A stretch of 64,000 bases of DNA from Roseburia sp. Lineage in GTDB: Bacteria > Bacillota_A > Clostridia > Lachnospirales > Lachnospiraceae. A program made the translations under genes and the position numbers. A model generated the notes under the pieces. That model saw only the letters and a list, made by a program, of their open reading frames with translations, did not search any database and was not told the origin of the DNA. The DNA lies in NCBI GenBank assembly GCA_019411365.1, contig DXQT01000008.1, positions 24,654 through 88,653 on the forward strand. Direction: 5' to 3'. Positions within the stretch are counted from its first letter, which is position 1, and every line of letters begins with the position of its first letter. Positions 18,234 through 28,242 of this stretch are shown in pieces.

Positions 18234-19226
18234 ATGGAAAAGAGAGTAATTTCCACTCAGGTTCAGGATGAGGATATTAAAATTGAAAAAAATCTAAGAC
18301 CGCAGACGTTAGACGATTACATTGGGCAGCAGAAAGCCAAGAAGAATTTAAAGGTTTATATCGAAGCGGCAAAACAGCGTGGAGAGTCTTTAGATCATGT
18401 CCTGTTTTTTGGACCTCCGGGACTTGGCAAGACAACGTTGGCGGGCATTATTGCAAATGAGATGGGAACTCACATGAAGATCACTTCGGGACCTGCAATT
18501 GGAAAGCCGGGTGAGATGGCGGCAATCTTAAGTAATTTGCAGGAGGGGGATATTCTGTTCGTGGATGAGATTCATCGCTTGAACCGTCAGGTGGAAGAGG
18601 TGCTCTATCCGGCTATGGAGGATTACGTGATCGATATTATGATCGGAAAAGGGGCTACCGCACGTTCCATCCGTCTTGAACTTCCGAAGTTTACACTGGT
18701 AGGGGCAACGACAAGGGCAGGTCTTTTGTCTGCACCGCTCCGGGACAGGTTTGGTGTGATCCATCATCTTGAATTTTACACGGTGGATGAATTGAAAACC
18801 ATTATTATCCATTCGGCAGAGAAGTTAGGTGTTGAGATTGACGAGGATGGAGCCTACGAGCTTGCGAGAAGATCAAGAGGAACACCTCGTCTTGCAAATC
18901 GGCTGTTAAAACGCGTCAGAGATTTTGCGGAAGTGAAATATGACGGAAAGATCACAAAAGATGTTGCTTCTTTTGCGTTAGATCTTTTGGAAGTCGACAA
19001 GTTTGGTCTTGATCAGAATGACAGGAATATCCTGATGACAATTATTGAAAAGTTTCAGGGAGGACCGGTGGGACTGGATACACTGGCAGCTTCCATCGGG
19101 GAGGATTCCGGAACGATCGAAGATGTCTACGAGCCGTATCTTGTCCAGAACGGTTTTGTGATCCGGACACCAAAGGGCAGAATGGTAACAGATCTTGCCT
19201 ATCAGCATTTTGGAATTGAAAAATAG
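18234..19226 (+). CDS. ruvB: Holliday junction DNA helicase RuvB
   Basis: 330 aa AAA+ motor. Walker [16 protein letters not shown] near residue 60, Walker [16 protein letters not shown], sensor 1 [19 protein letters not shown] and a winged-helix C-terminus ([17 protein letters not shown]). It drives branch migration with RuvA. Confidence 0.97.
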   Translation: MEKRVISTQVQDEDIKIEKNLRPQTLDDYIGQQKAKKNLKVYIEAAKQRGESLDHVLFFGPPGLGKTTLAGIIANEMGTHMKITSGPAIGKPGEMAAILSNLQEGDILFVDEIHRLNRQVEEVLYPAMEDYVIDIMIGKGATARSIRLELPKFTLVGATTRAGLLSAPLRDRFGVIHHLEFYTVDELKTIIIHSAEKLGVEIDEDGAYELARRSRGTPRLANRLLKRVRDFAEVKYDGKITKDVASFALDLLEVDKFGLDQNDRNILMTIIEKFQGGPVGLDTLAASIGEDSGTIEDVYEPYLVQNGFVIRTPKGRMVTDLAYQHFGIEK

Positions 19227-19238
19227 TGCAAGTTGTTA

Positions 19239-19267
19239 TTGCTTTTACAATATCTTGCTTATATAAT
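19239..19267 (+). promoter_or_regulatory. Promoter of zapA
   Basis: TTGCTT, 17-base spacer, TATAAT, 67 bases before the ATG at 19334. Confidence 0.65.
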
Positions 19268-19333
19268 ATATAACATATACTATAGCTTGTACGTATATTG
19301 GGAAAGGCAAAAGCCTGCCGGGAGGAGATCGTT

Positions 19334-19840
19334 ATGTCTGAGAAGTCCAGTGCTGAAGTGATCATTGGCGGTAAAGTTTATACTTTAAGCGGCTATGAGG
19401 GAGAAGAATACCTACAGAAAGTAGCGGCTTATATCAACAATAAAATAAATGAGTTTGATTCCATGGAAGACTATCGGAGATTTCCAACGGATATGAAGGC
19501 AACTCTGTTACAGTTGAATATTGCGGATGATTATTTTAAGGCAAAAGCACAGGTGGAGAAGTTAGAACAGGATATTGAGATGAAGGATCGTGAGATTTAT
19601 AATCTGAAGCATGATCTGATCTCAAACCAGATTAAAACCGAGAGCGATGAGAAGACTCTGACAGAATTGCAGGCTGAGAATAAAGAACTTCTGTTGAGCA
19701 AAGCCAAATTAGAGGCTGCGAACAAAGAACTTCTGTTAAACAAAACAAAACTGGAGGCTTCTTTAGAGGATGCCCTGCTTGGAAAAGTTCCTGGTGCAAA
19801 GAAGCACGGAGAAGAAAAGAACGCAAAAAAAGAAGAATAG
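19334..19840 (+). CDS. zapA: Cell division protein ZapA-like
   Basis: 168 aa. Residues 1-90 carry the ZapA fold (AEVIIGGKVYTLSGYEGEEY, then KVAAYINNKI), which stabilises FtsZ filaments at midcell. From about residue 75 a long coiled coil follows, with near-repeats NKELLLSKAKLEAA and NKELLLNKTKLEAS, making it longer than the roughly 90-aa B. subtilis ZapA; this long form is common in Lachnospiraceae. ATG 19334 has a strong GGGAGGAG site. Confidence 0.88.
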   Translation: MSEKSSAEVIIGGKVYTLSGYEGEEYLQKVAAYINNKINEFDSMEDYRRFPTDMKATLLQLNIADDYFKAKAQVEKLEQDIEMKDREIYNLKHDLISNQIKTESDEKTLTELQAENKELLLSKAKLEAANKELLLNKTKLEASLEDALLGKVPGAKKHGEEKNAKKEE

Positions 19841-19844
19841 ATAC

Positions 19845-19869
19845 GGGGACGATTTTATCGTCCCTTTTT
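19845..19869 (+). terminator. Intrinsic terminator after zapA
   Basis: Stem GGGACGAT / ATCGTCCC, three-base loop, then TTTTT. Confidence 0.9.
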
Positions 19870-19912
19870 CCTTATAGACAATGTTCAGGTTTGAAAATAA
19901 ACAGGTGAAAAG

Positions 19913-22111
19913 ATGAAAAAAAATCAGTTAGAATTATTAGCACCGGCCGGTTCGTATGATATTTTCAGGGCGGTACTAAATGCAGGGGCAGACGCTGTGT
20001 ACGTGGGTGGCGGACAGTTCGGCGCCAGGGCATATGCCAATAATTTTTCCGAGGAAGAACTGCTCCGTGCAATTGACGAAGCGCATATTCATGGAAAACA
20101 ACTCTATCTTACCGTAAATACGCTGTTGAAAGAAGAAGAGTTAGAAGCTCAGTTATATGACTATCTGCGCCCATATTATGAGCAGGGATTAGATGCTGTG
20201 ATCGTGCAGGATATGGGGGCTTTTCAGTTTATCCGTGAGTATTTTCCGAAAATGGATATTCACACAAGTACCCAGATGACTATCTGTAACCGTTATGGTG
20301 CGGAAATGATGAAAGAGCTTGGCGCAACAAGAGTCGTGACAGCGCGTGAGATGTCGTTTGCGGAGATTAAGGATATTGCCGATCATGTGGATATCGAGAT
20401 CGAAAGTTTTGTGCATGGAGCATTGTGTTACTGTTATTCCGGACAGTGTCTGCTCAGCAGTATGCTTGGAGGCAGGAGCGGAAACCGCGGCAGATGTGCG
20501 CAGCCATGCAGGCTTCCCTATGAAGTTTACGATGCGAAGCGGAAAAAAATTGCCTGTGAGCCATTTGTGTTAAGCCCGAAAGATCTCTGCACGATCGAGG
20601 ATATCCCAAAGCTTGCAGAGAGCGGTATTTTCTCGTTTAAAATTGAAGGCAGAATGAAACAGGCAGAATATGCTGCCGGTGTTGTGTCTGTCTATCGCAG
20701 ATATATGGATCGATATTTCGAATATGGTGCGAAAGACTATCATGTATCCAAAGAGGATATGCAAAAGCTTTATGACTTTGGAAACCGGAGTGGTTTTACG
20801 AAGGGTTATTATGAGAAACATAATGGAAAAGATATGATTACGTTCCAGAAACCAAACCATGCAAAAGGAAATGAAGCGCTTCAGGAGAAAGTCAGGGAAG
20901 ATTTTTGCCGTGGTGAAATAAAAGAAAAAATCAATGGAAATTTAATATTATCCCAAGATTCGTCTGCTATACTGGACGTGACAATGGGCGATCTTCGTTA
21001 TACAGCATGCGGTGATGTGGTACAGCCTGCATTAAAGCAGCCTTTATCCATGGAAAAGGTACGTGAGAACATGGAGAAAACAGGAAACACGCCGTTTGAG
21101 TTTGAGAATCTTACCATTGCGATGAGGGATGCCATTTTCCTTCCGATGAAATCCTTAAACCAGCTCAGAAGAGATGCGTTAGAAGGACTGGAAAAGCTTT
21201 GTGTGGAACAGTTCCGCAGGGAGGTGGAACAGGTGGATTATGCCGGAATGAAGGCGCAGGAGAGTACAGCCGGTACACCAGAGAAATATTTGTCTGCTCT
21301 GACAGAGCAGAGATGTCAGTTACAGCCGCTTTTGGAGAATGAACTGGTTTCTGATATTTATCTGAATCAGGCCTGCTACCGCAGAAAGGATTTGTGGGAA
21401 GAATTAAAAGCGGATATTGCAAAAATCCATGCGGCGGGGAAAAAGGCATATTATGTGTTTCCATCTGTTTTTCGGAAAAATACCTCGGATTTTTATCTGG
21501 GATCCCTGAAAAAACTGAACGGCTGTTCTGTGGATGGAGTGGTGGTAAAGAGTCTGGATGCAGCCTGGTTTGTACACAGGTATCTGCCGCAGATGCCAAT
21601 GATCCTGGATCAGGGGCTTTATACTTACAATCACAGGGCACAGGAAATATTGCGTGAGTTTTGTCCAATCCGTATGACGGCACCTTACGAATTAAATCGT
21701 GGAGAACTGAAAAAGAGGGATAATGCAGACAGCGAGGTGGTACTTTATGGATATCTCCCGTTGATGACATCGGCGCAGTGTGTGCATGCCAATACCGGAA
21801 AATGTGATACGACATCCGTAGTAACATATTTAAAAGACCGCTATGGAAAATTTTTCCCGGTCAAAAATAACTGTATGGAATGTTATAATACCATTTATAA
21901 TACGACGCCATTGATGTTGTTTGGCTATGGGAAGGAGCTGCAAAAAGCAGATTTTTCCAACTTCAGACTGAACTTTACAGTGGAGAGTGAGGAGGAAGTG
22001 CGGCAGATCCTTGCGATTTATGAGACTGTATTTTATGAGGGAAGAAAAAACCTCGCAGATGTGTACCAGGGGGAGTATACCAATGGTCATTATAAAAGAG
22101 GAGTAGAGTAA
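19913..22111 (+). CDS. U32 family peptidase-like protein (RlhA/TrhP group)
   Basis: 732 aa. The N-terminal two-thirds is a U32 domain (ELLAPAGSYDIFRAVLNAGADAVYVGG from residue 7, shown here only as ELLAPAGS and GADAVYVGG). The family signature region reads ESFVHGALCYCYSGQC, with Cys-rich RGRCAQPCRLPYEV. The C-terminal part resembles DUF3656. Members hydroxylate RNA bases (23S rRNA or tRNA) with prephenate-derived oxygen donors in E. coli and B. subtilis; older names call them collagenases. Which RNA is the target here is inference. Confidence 0.88.
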   Translation: MKKNQLELLAPAGSYDIFRAVLNAGADAVYVGGGQFGARAYANNFSEEELLRAIDEAHIHGKQLYLTVNTLLKEEELEAQLYDYLRPYYEQGLDAVIVQDMGAFQFIREYFPKMDIHTSTQMTICNRYGAEMMKELGATRVVTAREMSFAEIKDIADHVDIEIESFVHGALCYCYSGQCLLSSMLGGRSGNRGRCAQPCRLPYEVYDAKRKKIACEPFVLSPKDLCTIEDIPKLAESGIFSFKIEGRMKQAEYAAGVVSVYRRYMDRYFEYGAKDYHVSKEDMQKLYDFGNRSGFTKGYYEKHNGKDMITFQKPNHAKGNEALQEKVREDFCRGEIKEKINGNLILSQDSSAILDVTMGDLRYTACGDVVQPALKQPLSMEKVRENMEKTGNTPFEFENLTIAMRDAIFLPMKSLNQLRRDALEGLEKLCVEQFRREVEQVDYAGMKAQESTAGTPEKYLSALTEQRCQLQPLLENELVSDIYLNQACYRRKDLWEELKADIAKIHAAGKKAYYVFPSVFRKNTSDFYLGSLKKLNGCSVDGVVVKSLDAAWFVHRYLPQMPMILDQGLYTYNHRAQEILREFCPIRMTAPYELNRGELKKRDNADSEVVLYGYLPLMTSAQCVHANTGKCDTTSVVTYLKDRYGKFFPVKNNCMECYNTIYNTTPLMLFGYGKELQKADFSNFRLNFTVESEEEVRQILAIYETVFYEGRKNLADVYQGEYTNGHYKRGVE

Positions 22112-22114
22112 AAC

Positions 22115-23509
22115 ATGACGAATCTTATCATAGAAATATCAAAATATTTCATGATCTTTATGTTTGCTTTTTATACGTACGAGTGCTTTGCGGCATTTCG
22201 TCAGAAAATCAAACCGGAACAAAGAGAACATATTTTAAGCAGACAGTGCGCAGCAATCTTTCTGATCCACTTTGATGCCTTTGCGGTGATCTATCTGGTG
22301 ACGGAGGATATCAGTATGCTGATTTTTTATGCGGCGCAGGCGGTACTTCTGGCGATGATACAGACCTGTTATCAATTGTTTTACAGCAGATCATCGAGAC
22401 TTTTGACGAACAATCTGTGCATGCTTTTGACGATCGGGTTTATCATGCTGACAAGGCTTTCTTTTGACAGCGCCAGAAAACAATATTTTATAGCACTGGT
22501 GTCGATGATATTTTCGCTCATCATCCCGGTATTGATCAACAGGGTTGGATTTGTGCGGAAATTATACTGGTTATTTGCAATCGTTGGGATCCTGGCGCTT
22601 TTGGTTGTGACGATCGCCGGAAATACAAGTTATGGAGCTAAAATTTCGCTCTCTATTGCAGGAATTTCGATCCAGCCGAGTGAGTTCGTAAAAATTTTAT
22701 TTGTATTTTTTGTGGCGGGCATGTTATATCAGGATACTTCTTTTCAACGTGTGTGTGTGACAACGGTGATCGCTGCGATCCATGTGCTGATCCTTGTGGC
22801 ATCCCGCGACCTCGGTGCAGCACTGTTGTTTTTCGTGACTTATGTGGTCATGCTTTATGTTGCAACGAAAAAACTGCTTTATTTTGCGGGCGGACTTGCC
22901 GCCGGAAGCGCAGCTTCTGTGGTGGCTTACCATCTTTTTTCCCATATCCGGGTGAGGGTGAGAGCATGGCAGAATCCGCTGGCATATATCGATAAGGAGG
23001 GATACCAGATCTCGCAGTCACTGTTTGCCATTGGAACAGGCGGATGGTTTGGAATGGGATTATATCAGGGTCTGCCGGATAAAATACCGGTCGTAAAACA
23101 GGATTTTATTTTTTCAGCAGTCTCAGAGGAACTTGGCGGTATTTTTGCACTGTGCCTGATCATGGTATGTTTTAGCTGCTTTCTGATGTTTTTAAATATT
23201 GCGATGCAGATGAAAGATCAGTTTTATAAACTTGTGGCACTCGGACTTGGAACGATTTATGCATTTCAGGTATTCCTGACAATCGGAGGCGTCACAAAGT
23301 TTATTCCGTCTACCGGAGTGACGCTTCCACTTGTGAGTTACGGAGGAAGTTCCCTGTTAAGTTCTATGATCATTTTTGCAGTGATTCAGGGATTGTATAT
23401 TTTGAGACAGGATGAAGGAGAGATAAATGCGTCTAAAAGCAGGAAAAACAGACAAAACAGAAAAAAGACAACCGGATTCGAAAACGCAGACATCGAAAAA
23501 CTCTCGTAA
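22115..23509 (+). CDS. FtsW/RodA/SpoVE family peptidoglycan glycosyltransferase
   Basis: 464 aa with about ten transmembrane helices. SEDS-family hallmarks: AGISIQPSEFVKILFVFF, ASRDLGAALLFFVTYVVM and the C-terminal GVTLPLVSYGGSSLLSSM. It polymerises lipid II with a partner class B PBP, which is the next gene (83-base overlap). The pairing suggests FtsW-FtsI-like or a spore-cortex pair; the sequence does not settle which. The charged tail is encoded in the overlap. Confidence 0.92.
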   Translation: MTNLIIEISKYFMIFMFAFYTYECFAAFRQKIKPEQREHILSRQCAAIFLIHFDAFAVIYLVTEDISMLIFYAAQAVLLAMIQTCYQLFYSRSSRLLTNNLCMLLTIGFIMLTRLSFDSARKQYFIALVSMIFSLIIPVLINRVGFVRKLYWLFAIVGILALLVVTIAGNTSYGAKISLSIAGISIQPSEFVKILFVFFVAGMLYQDTSFQRVCVTTVIAAIHVLILVASRDLGAALLFFVTYVVMLYVATKKLLYFAGGLAAGSAASVVAYHLFSHIRVRVRAWQNPLAYIDKEGYQISQSLFAIGTGGWFGMGLYQGLPDKIPVVKQDFIFSAVSEELGGIFALCLIMVCFSCFLMFLNIAMQMKDQFYKLVALGLGTIYAFQVFLTIGGVTKFIPSTGVTLPLVSYGGSSLLSSMIIFAVIQGLYILRQDEGEINASKSRKNRQNRKKTTGFENADIEKLS

Positions 23510-24911
23510 AAACAACCGGGAATTTACGGTCATTACCTATGCAGTTCTTGTACTTTTTGTCTGCATGATGGGATATTTTGCATATTTCCAGTTTGTAAAA
23601 AGTGAAGATTTTATCAATAGTCCTTATAATAAAAGACAGGATCTTTTTGCAAGGAAGGTGACGCGCGGCGAAATTATTTCTGCCGATGGCCGCATACTCG
23701 CAGAAACGATCACAGATACGGATGGGACCGAGACAAGATATTATCCGTATGCCAATATGTTTGCGCATGTCGTTGGTTTCTCTACCAACGGAAAGTCCGG
23801 ACTGGAATCGATTGCCAATTTTAACCTGCTGCGCTCCCACACGATGACTTTGGAGAAAGTGGTCAATGAACTTCAGGGAGAGAAGAACATTGGTGACAAT
23901 GTGGTGACAACGTTAAATTATGATCTGCAGGATACGGCATACGAGGCATTAGGAAAATATGATGGAGCCATTGTCGTGATGGAGCCATCGACCGGGAAAA
24001 TACTTGCCATGGTGTCAAAACCGGATTACGATCCAAATAATATCGCAGAAGACTGGGATGAACTGACAGCAGAAGACAGTGAGAGCTCTGTGCTGCTAAA
24101 CCGTGCGACGCAGGGACTTTATCCGCCGGGGTCTGTGTTTAAAATTTTTACGACATTGGAATATGTACATGAAAACAGTGATTATGAAGATTACTCCTTT
24201 GACTGCAATGGTAAATTCACAGAGGGGGATTCTGTCATTCACTGTTACAAAAACAAGCGACACGGACAGGAAGATCTGATCGGCTCATTTGCCGATTCCT
24301 GTAATTCTTCGTTTGCATCGTTAGGTCTTACTCTGAATCCGGATTCTTTTACAGAGCTGTGCGACAGCATGCTCTTTAATACGAGCCTTCCACTCAGGTT
24401 TGAATCCTCAAAGAGCAGTTTCTCGCTGGATGCGGATGCAGATGTGTCTACGGTGTTAGAGACGTCCATCGGGCAGGGAAAAACGCTGGTGACACCGATG
24501 CATATGGCGCTTGTTGTGTCAGCAATCGCCAATGACGGAGTGCTTATGAACCCTTATCTGATCGATCACACGGAAAATTATAATGGTATCGTGGTTGATG
24601 CATATGAACCGACAGAATATGGAACACTTTTGTCAACGGAGGATGCATCTTTAATGCAGACCTTCATGAGAGAAGTTGTGGAGGATGGAACCGGAGAACG
24701 TCTCTCGGGGCAGAGTTATACTGCCGTGGGAAAAACAGGAACGGCAGAGTTTTCAACGTCCTCAAAGGCTTCCCATGCATGGTTTGTGGGTTATGCCCAC
24801 CGTGAGGACAAGGAAGATATCGCAGTTGCGGTTATCGTGGAGGATTCCGGATCAGGCAGTGAGTATGCAGTTCCAATCGCAAAAAAGATTTTTGATGCAT
24901 ATTATCAGTAA
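23427..24911 (+). CDS. Class B penicillin-binding protein (PbpA/FtsI-like transpeptidase)
   Basis: 494 aa. Basic cytosolic tail (1-33), one transmembrane helix (about 34-56), then a transpeptidase domain. All three catalytic motifs are present: SxxK in PPGSVFKIFT (Ser near 235), SxN in DSCNSS (near 290) and KTG in AVGKTGTAEFS (near 435). It lacks a long N-terminal pedestal, so it is the short PbpA-like type. ATG 23427 has GAAGGAG upstream, although it lies 83 bases inside the SEDS gene; such overlap implies tightly matched production. Confidence 0.92.
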   Translation: MRLKAGKTDKTEKRQPDSKTQTSKNSRKNNREFTVITYAVLVLFVCMMGYFAYFQFVKSEDFINSPYNKRQDLFARKVTRGEIISADGRILAETITDTDGTETRYYPYANMFAHVVGFSTNGKSGLESIANFNLLRSHTMTLEKVVNELQGEKNIGDNVVTTLNYDLQDTAYEALGKYDGAIVVMEPSTGKILAMVSKPDYDPNNIAEDWDELTAEDSESSVLLNRATQGLYPPGSVFKIFTTLEYVHENSDYEDYSFDCNGKFTEGDSVIHCYKNKRHGQEDLIGSFADSCNSSFASLGLTLNPDSFTELCDSMLFNTSLPLRFESSKSSFSLDADADVSTVLETSIGQGKTLVTPMHMALVVSAIANDGVLMNPYLIDHTENYNGIVVDAYEPTEYGTLLSTEDASLMQTFMREVVEDGTGERLSGQSYTAVGKTGTAEFSTSSKASHAWFVGYAHREDKEDIAVAVIVEDSGSGSEYAVPIAKKIFDAYYQ

Positions 24912-24940
24912 ACGGGGCAGGAAAGATATTTCAGTATTGG

Positions 24941-24969
24941 TTGCATGAAAAAACGAAAAGTATTATACT
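24941..24969 (+). promoter_or_regulatory. Promoter of the Nudix gene
   Basis: TTGCAT, 17-base spacer, TATACT; 33 bases before the ATG. Confidence 0.7.
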
Positions 24970-25001
24970 TATAACAAAAAACCACATCAGGAGGTATTGC
25001 A

Positions 25002-25454
25002 ATGATCGAGGCAACAAGTTGTGGTGGTGTGGTAATATTCCGTGGTAAGATACTTCTCTTATATAAGAATTATAAGAATAAATATGAGGGCTGGGTTCTT
25101 CCGAAAGGAACTGTGGAAGATGGGGAAGAATTCAGGGATACTGCAACTCGTGAAGTGTTAGAAGAGACAGGAGCGGCGGCAAGTATCATTAAGTATATTG
25201 GAAAGAGCCAGTATACGTTTACCGTGCCGGAGGATACCGTGGAGAAGGAAGTACACTGGTATCTGATGATGGCAGACAGTTATTACAGCAAACCACAGCG
25301 TGAGGAATATTTTGTTGATTCCGGATATTACAAATATCATGAGGCTTACCATCTGCTCAAATTTGCGAATGAGAAGCAGATTTTAGAGAAAGCTTATAAT
25401 GAATATCTGGAGTTGAAGAAAAACAATTTGTGGGGCAGCCACAAGTACTTTTAA
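25002..25454 (+). CDS. Nudix hydrolase
   Basis: 150 aa. A full Nudix box at residues 36-58: G-x5-E (GTVEDGE), then REVLEETGA. It hydrolyses nucleoside diphosphates linked to another group; the substrate cannot be read. It has an AGGAGG site and its own promoter, and begins a cluster of three with the next two genes. Confidence 0.9.
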   Translation: MIEATSCGGVVIFRGKILLLYKNYKNKYEGWVLPKGTVEDGEEFRDTATREVLEETGAAASIIKYIGKSQYTFTVPEDTVEKEVHWYLMMADSYYSKPQREEYFVDSGYYKYHEAYHLLKFANEKQILEKAYNEYLELKKNNLWGSHKYF

Positions 25455-25467
25455 TGTGAGGATTCGC

Positions 25468-25797
25468 ATGAAATGGTATGACGATTTATACGTAGGTGAG
25501 AGCATCGTACATAAGACAAATAAGATCAAATGGAAAATTCGTCATAATGCAGGGCAGATTAATATTTACGTGATCACTTTGGCATCAGGTGAGAAGAATT
25601 TATTAGATATCATTCCTTCGCATGAACTGCTGCAAAAGGGCTACCCGAAGAAGCAGTTATATGTTATTGGATTGGCAAAAGGATATGATGAGGCAGTGGA
25701 AGTCGCTGCGTCTGTGATCGATGAAGTTTACCGCCAGACCGGGGCATTTGAGGTGGCTTCATATCTCAGGGAAAAAAGGAGGAGAAAAGCAGAATGA
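25468..25797 (+). CDS. Conserved hypothetical protein, about 109 aa
   Basis: Not recognised as a named family. Soluble, mixed alpha/beta, no transmembrane segment: MKWYDDLYVGESIVHKTNKI at the N-terminus, a basic C-terminal helix SYLREKRRRKAE. ATG 25468 has GTGAGG upstream; a GTG four codons earlier is the alternative. It overlaps the following gene by 4 bases, which suggests coupling with the DUF2953 protein. Confidence 0.7.
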   Translation: MKWYDDLYVGESIVHKTNKIKWKIRHNAGQINIYVITLASGEKNLLDIIPSHELLQKGYPKKQLYVIGLAKGYDEAVEVAASVIDEVYRQTGAFEVASYLREKRRRKAE

Positions 25798-26726
25798 CCG
25801 CCGTGTTACTCACAATCTTAAAAATCATTGGGATTGTGCTGCTGGTGATTCTTGGAATCATGCTTTTTCTGCTGGCAGTCTTATTGTTTGTACCGGTACG
25901 TTATTCCGTGAAAGGAACAGTCGATAACAATATTACCGCAGAGGGCAAAATAAGCTGGTTATGTTCGATATTCCGATATGATTTTACGTTTCAGGAGCAG
26001 GAATTGAACGGCGAAGTCCGGATATTTGGCTTTCGTCCGAAGAAAAAAGAGAGAGTATCGGAAGAAGAGCTGGAGGAGGAAGCTGTTCCTGAAGTAAAAG
26101 ACGGGGTGGAAGAGGTTGTTTCTGATCTTGTTTCCGCTGCCGGGGAAGAAGATAAATCGGAGAAAACTCCGATTAAGCCAGAGCAGGATCAAGAGGTAGA
26201 TTCTCACAAGGGTAAGCAGAACAGAAAATCATCCGATAAAAATTCCCGACCATCCGGAAAAAATATTTTCATGCGGATGTGGGATAAAATAAAAAGCTTC
26301 ATGAAAAAAATCAAGAATTTTTTCATTGGCATACAAAAGAGGCTGATCAGTTTCAAAGAGTTCGTGGTAAAAGTCAAAGAGATTGTGGCGGACACGAAAA
26401 ATCAGTATGCTGTGAGGCGATTGTGGGAAGAATTATTATATCTGCTCAAACATTTTGGCTTTCGGAAAATCCATACAGAACTGACGTTTGCGCTGGCTGA
26501 TCCGGCGCTTACCGGACAGGTGTTAGGTATTTTGTGCATGATGCCTTTTTTGTATCAGTATGACTTTCATATATTCCCTGATTTTGAGTCTGAATCATAT
26601 TATATCAGGGGCAGTTATGATATGAAGGGCAGAATCCAATTGATCTTCCTGCTGATCACGTTTATTCGAATTGTGGCAGATAAGGATCTGAGGTGTTTTT
26701 TGAAAAAAATACTGGATAAGAGATAA
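25794..26726 (+). CDS. DUF2953 domain-containing membrane protein
   Basis: 310 aa. A strongly hydrophobic N-terminal helix (residues 7-32, IIGIVLLVILGIMLFLLAVL) and a following FVPVRYSVKG strand are typical of DUF2953. The middle (95-160) is a low-complexity acidic then basic linker, and the C-terminus has FRKIHTELTFALADPALTG, the usual family block. Related proteins lie next to gerW/ytfJ in Clostridia and Bacillus, as here. No molecular function is established. Confidence 0.82.
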   Translation: MTAVLLTILKIIGIVLLVILGIMLFLLAVLLFVPVRYSVKGTVDNNITAEGKISWLCSIFRYDFTFQEQELNGEVRIFGFRPKKKERVSEEELEEEAVPEVKDGVEEVVSDLVSAAGEEDKSEKTPIKPEQDQEVDSHKGKQNRKSSDKNSRPSGKNIFMRMWDKIKSFMKKIKNFFIGIQKRLISFKEFVVKVKEIVADTKNQYAVRRLWEELLYLLKHFGFRKIHTELTFALADPALTGQVLGILCMMPFLYQYDFHIFPDFESESYYIRGSYDMKGRIQLIFLLITFIRIVADKDLRCFLKKILDKR

Positions 26727-26845
26727 ACAGTTTCGGAAGAACGAAACGTTTATGCAGAGATCAGTAACGGTGAAGATACCGGACAGACAAAAACATAATA
26801 TTTTATCATTACAAATAGAACAAAAATAGAAAGGTGGCAGTAACA

Positions 26846-27286
26846 ATGGGAGACAATAGTTTTCATACAACAGTAGAATCTTTATTCAAGGGAATGGACA
26901 GTTTTATTACAACAAAAACGGTGGTTGGTGATGCAATCCATATCGGTGATACCATTATTTTACCATTGGTGGATGTTTCCTTTGGCGTGGCAGCCGGAGC
27001 GTTCAGCCAGGAGAAGAAAAACAATGGTGCCGGTGGTATGGGCGGAAAGATCACACCGAGCGCTGTGTTAGTGATCCAGAATGGAACAACCAAGCTTGTC
27101 AACATCAAAAATCAGGATGGACTTACGAAAGTGCTGGATATGGTGCCGGACTTTGTGAACAAATTCACATCAAAAGGTGAGAAAGAGAATGTTGTGGAAG
27201 AATCAGAAGATGATTCAGTTGCAAAGAAAACAGCAGCAAAAGAGATGGAGCAGATTTTAAGTGATTCTGTCAATAAAGAGGAATAA
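26846..27286 (+). CDS. GerW family sporulation protein (YtfJ)
   Basis: 146 aa. Family core FHTTVESLFKGMDSFITTKT, VGDAIHIGDTIILPLVDVSF and GGMGGKITPSAVLVI are all present. The B. subtilis homologue is a spore protein needed for germination with L-alanine. The C-terminal 35 residues are a charged linker. ATG 26846 is preferred over a GTG inside its AAAGGTGG ribosome-binding site. Evidence that the organism sporulates. Confidence 0.93.
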   Translation: MGDNSFHTTVESLFKGMDSFITTKTVVGDAIHIGDTIILPLVDVSFGVAAGAFSQEKKNNGAGGMGGKITPSAVLVIQNGTTKLVNIKNQDGLTKVLDMVPDFVNKFTSKGEKENVVEESEDDSVAKKTAAKEMEQILSDSVNKEE

Positions 27287-27291
27287 TTTTA

Positions 27292-28242
27292 ATGGATTTT
27301 CAAACATTAGGTGTTTTGTTATATCGTACACGAGAGAAAAAACACTTAAGTTTATTGGATGTGTGCTCGGGGATTTGTTCGCAGTCGACTTTGTCGCGCG
27401 TTGAACAGGGAAGCAGGGAATTAGATTCGCTTACAAGTGAAATGCTGCTTGGCAGAATCGGACGTGAAGTTACACGCTTTGAATTGATTTTAAATGCGGA
27501 AGATTATTATCTGAATCAATTGCGAATTGAAATTAATGAGAATATTGAAGAAAAAAATTATATAAAGGCAAAAGAAAAAATTAATTTATACAGACAACAT
27601 ATGCCAGCAGAGGGAAAAGTACATGAACAATTTTGCTGTTATATGGAGTGCCGGATATTAATTGCTCAAAATGAAATAACAGAGAAACTTTCAGCATTGC
27701 TATTGCGGGCGATACGTTATACGATACCAGACTATTTATTGGAAAATTGTGTCAGCAGAAGGTTGTATAGTTCTGTTGAAATAGAATTGATTCGTATGCA
27801 TATAACATATAATGACCGAAAATGCGAATGTAATGAAGTGGAATTATTTTTAATTATGGATTTTGTGACAGAGTTTTATAGTTTAAAACAACAGGAAAAA
27901 ATAGAAATTCCACTTCTGGTAGATTGTGTAAAATATGAGATTGCATTAGAAAAATATAATAGGGCATTAGCATCAATAGAAAGAGCATTGGACATTATTT
28001 CAGTGGGTCGGAGTATGCAATATGTTGGCGAATTGCATTTCTTAAAAGCACAGGTGTTGAGTTGTGTCCAGAATAGTATAGATAAGAATCGTGAATGGCA
28101 AGATGAATGTAAAAGAGAATGTTTTATGGCATATGTTGTTTTTGGCGTTATGGGGAAGAAAGAAGAAAAAGAAGAAATCTACAAATACTGTTTGGAGAAA
28201 TTAAATTGGCAAATTACAGAGCAAATGATGTTATCAGATTGA
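27292..28242 (+). CDS. XRE-type HTH regulator with helical repeats, N-terminal module
   Basis: 316 aa. Residues 1-65 form an HTH_3 domain: LGVLLYRTREKKHLSLLDVC, then SQSTLSRVEQGSRELDSLT. The rest is all-helical with TPR-like character (YIKAKEKINLYRQHM, CVKYEIALEKYNRALASIER). Architecture fits peptide-responsive RRNPP-type or Rgg-like regulators; this is inference from domain order, since no peptide-binding residues can be assigned. It starts five bases after gerW without a strong ribosome-binding site. Its end overlaps a second HTH module in another frame, so it may be the front half of one longer protein. Confidence 0.75.
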   Translation: MDFQTLGVLLYRTREKKHLSLLDVCSGICSQSTLSRVEQGSRELDSLTSEMLLGRIGREVTRFELILNAEDYYLNQLRIEINENIEEKNYIKAKEKINLYRQHMPAEGKVHEQFCCYMECRILIAQNEITEKLSALLLRAIRYTIPDYLLENCVSRRLYSSVEIELIRMHITYNDRKCECNEVELFLIMDFVTEFYSLKQQEKIEIPLLVDCVKYEIALEKYNRALASIERALDIISVGRSMQYVGELHFLKAQVLSCVQNSIDKNREWQDECKRECFMAYVVFGVMGKKEEKEEIYKYCLEKLNWQITEQMMLSD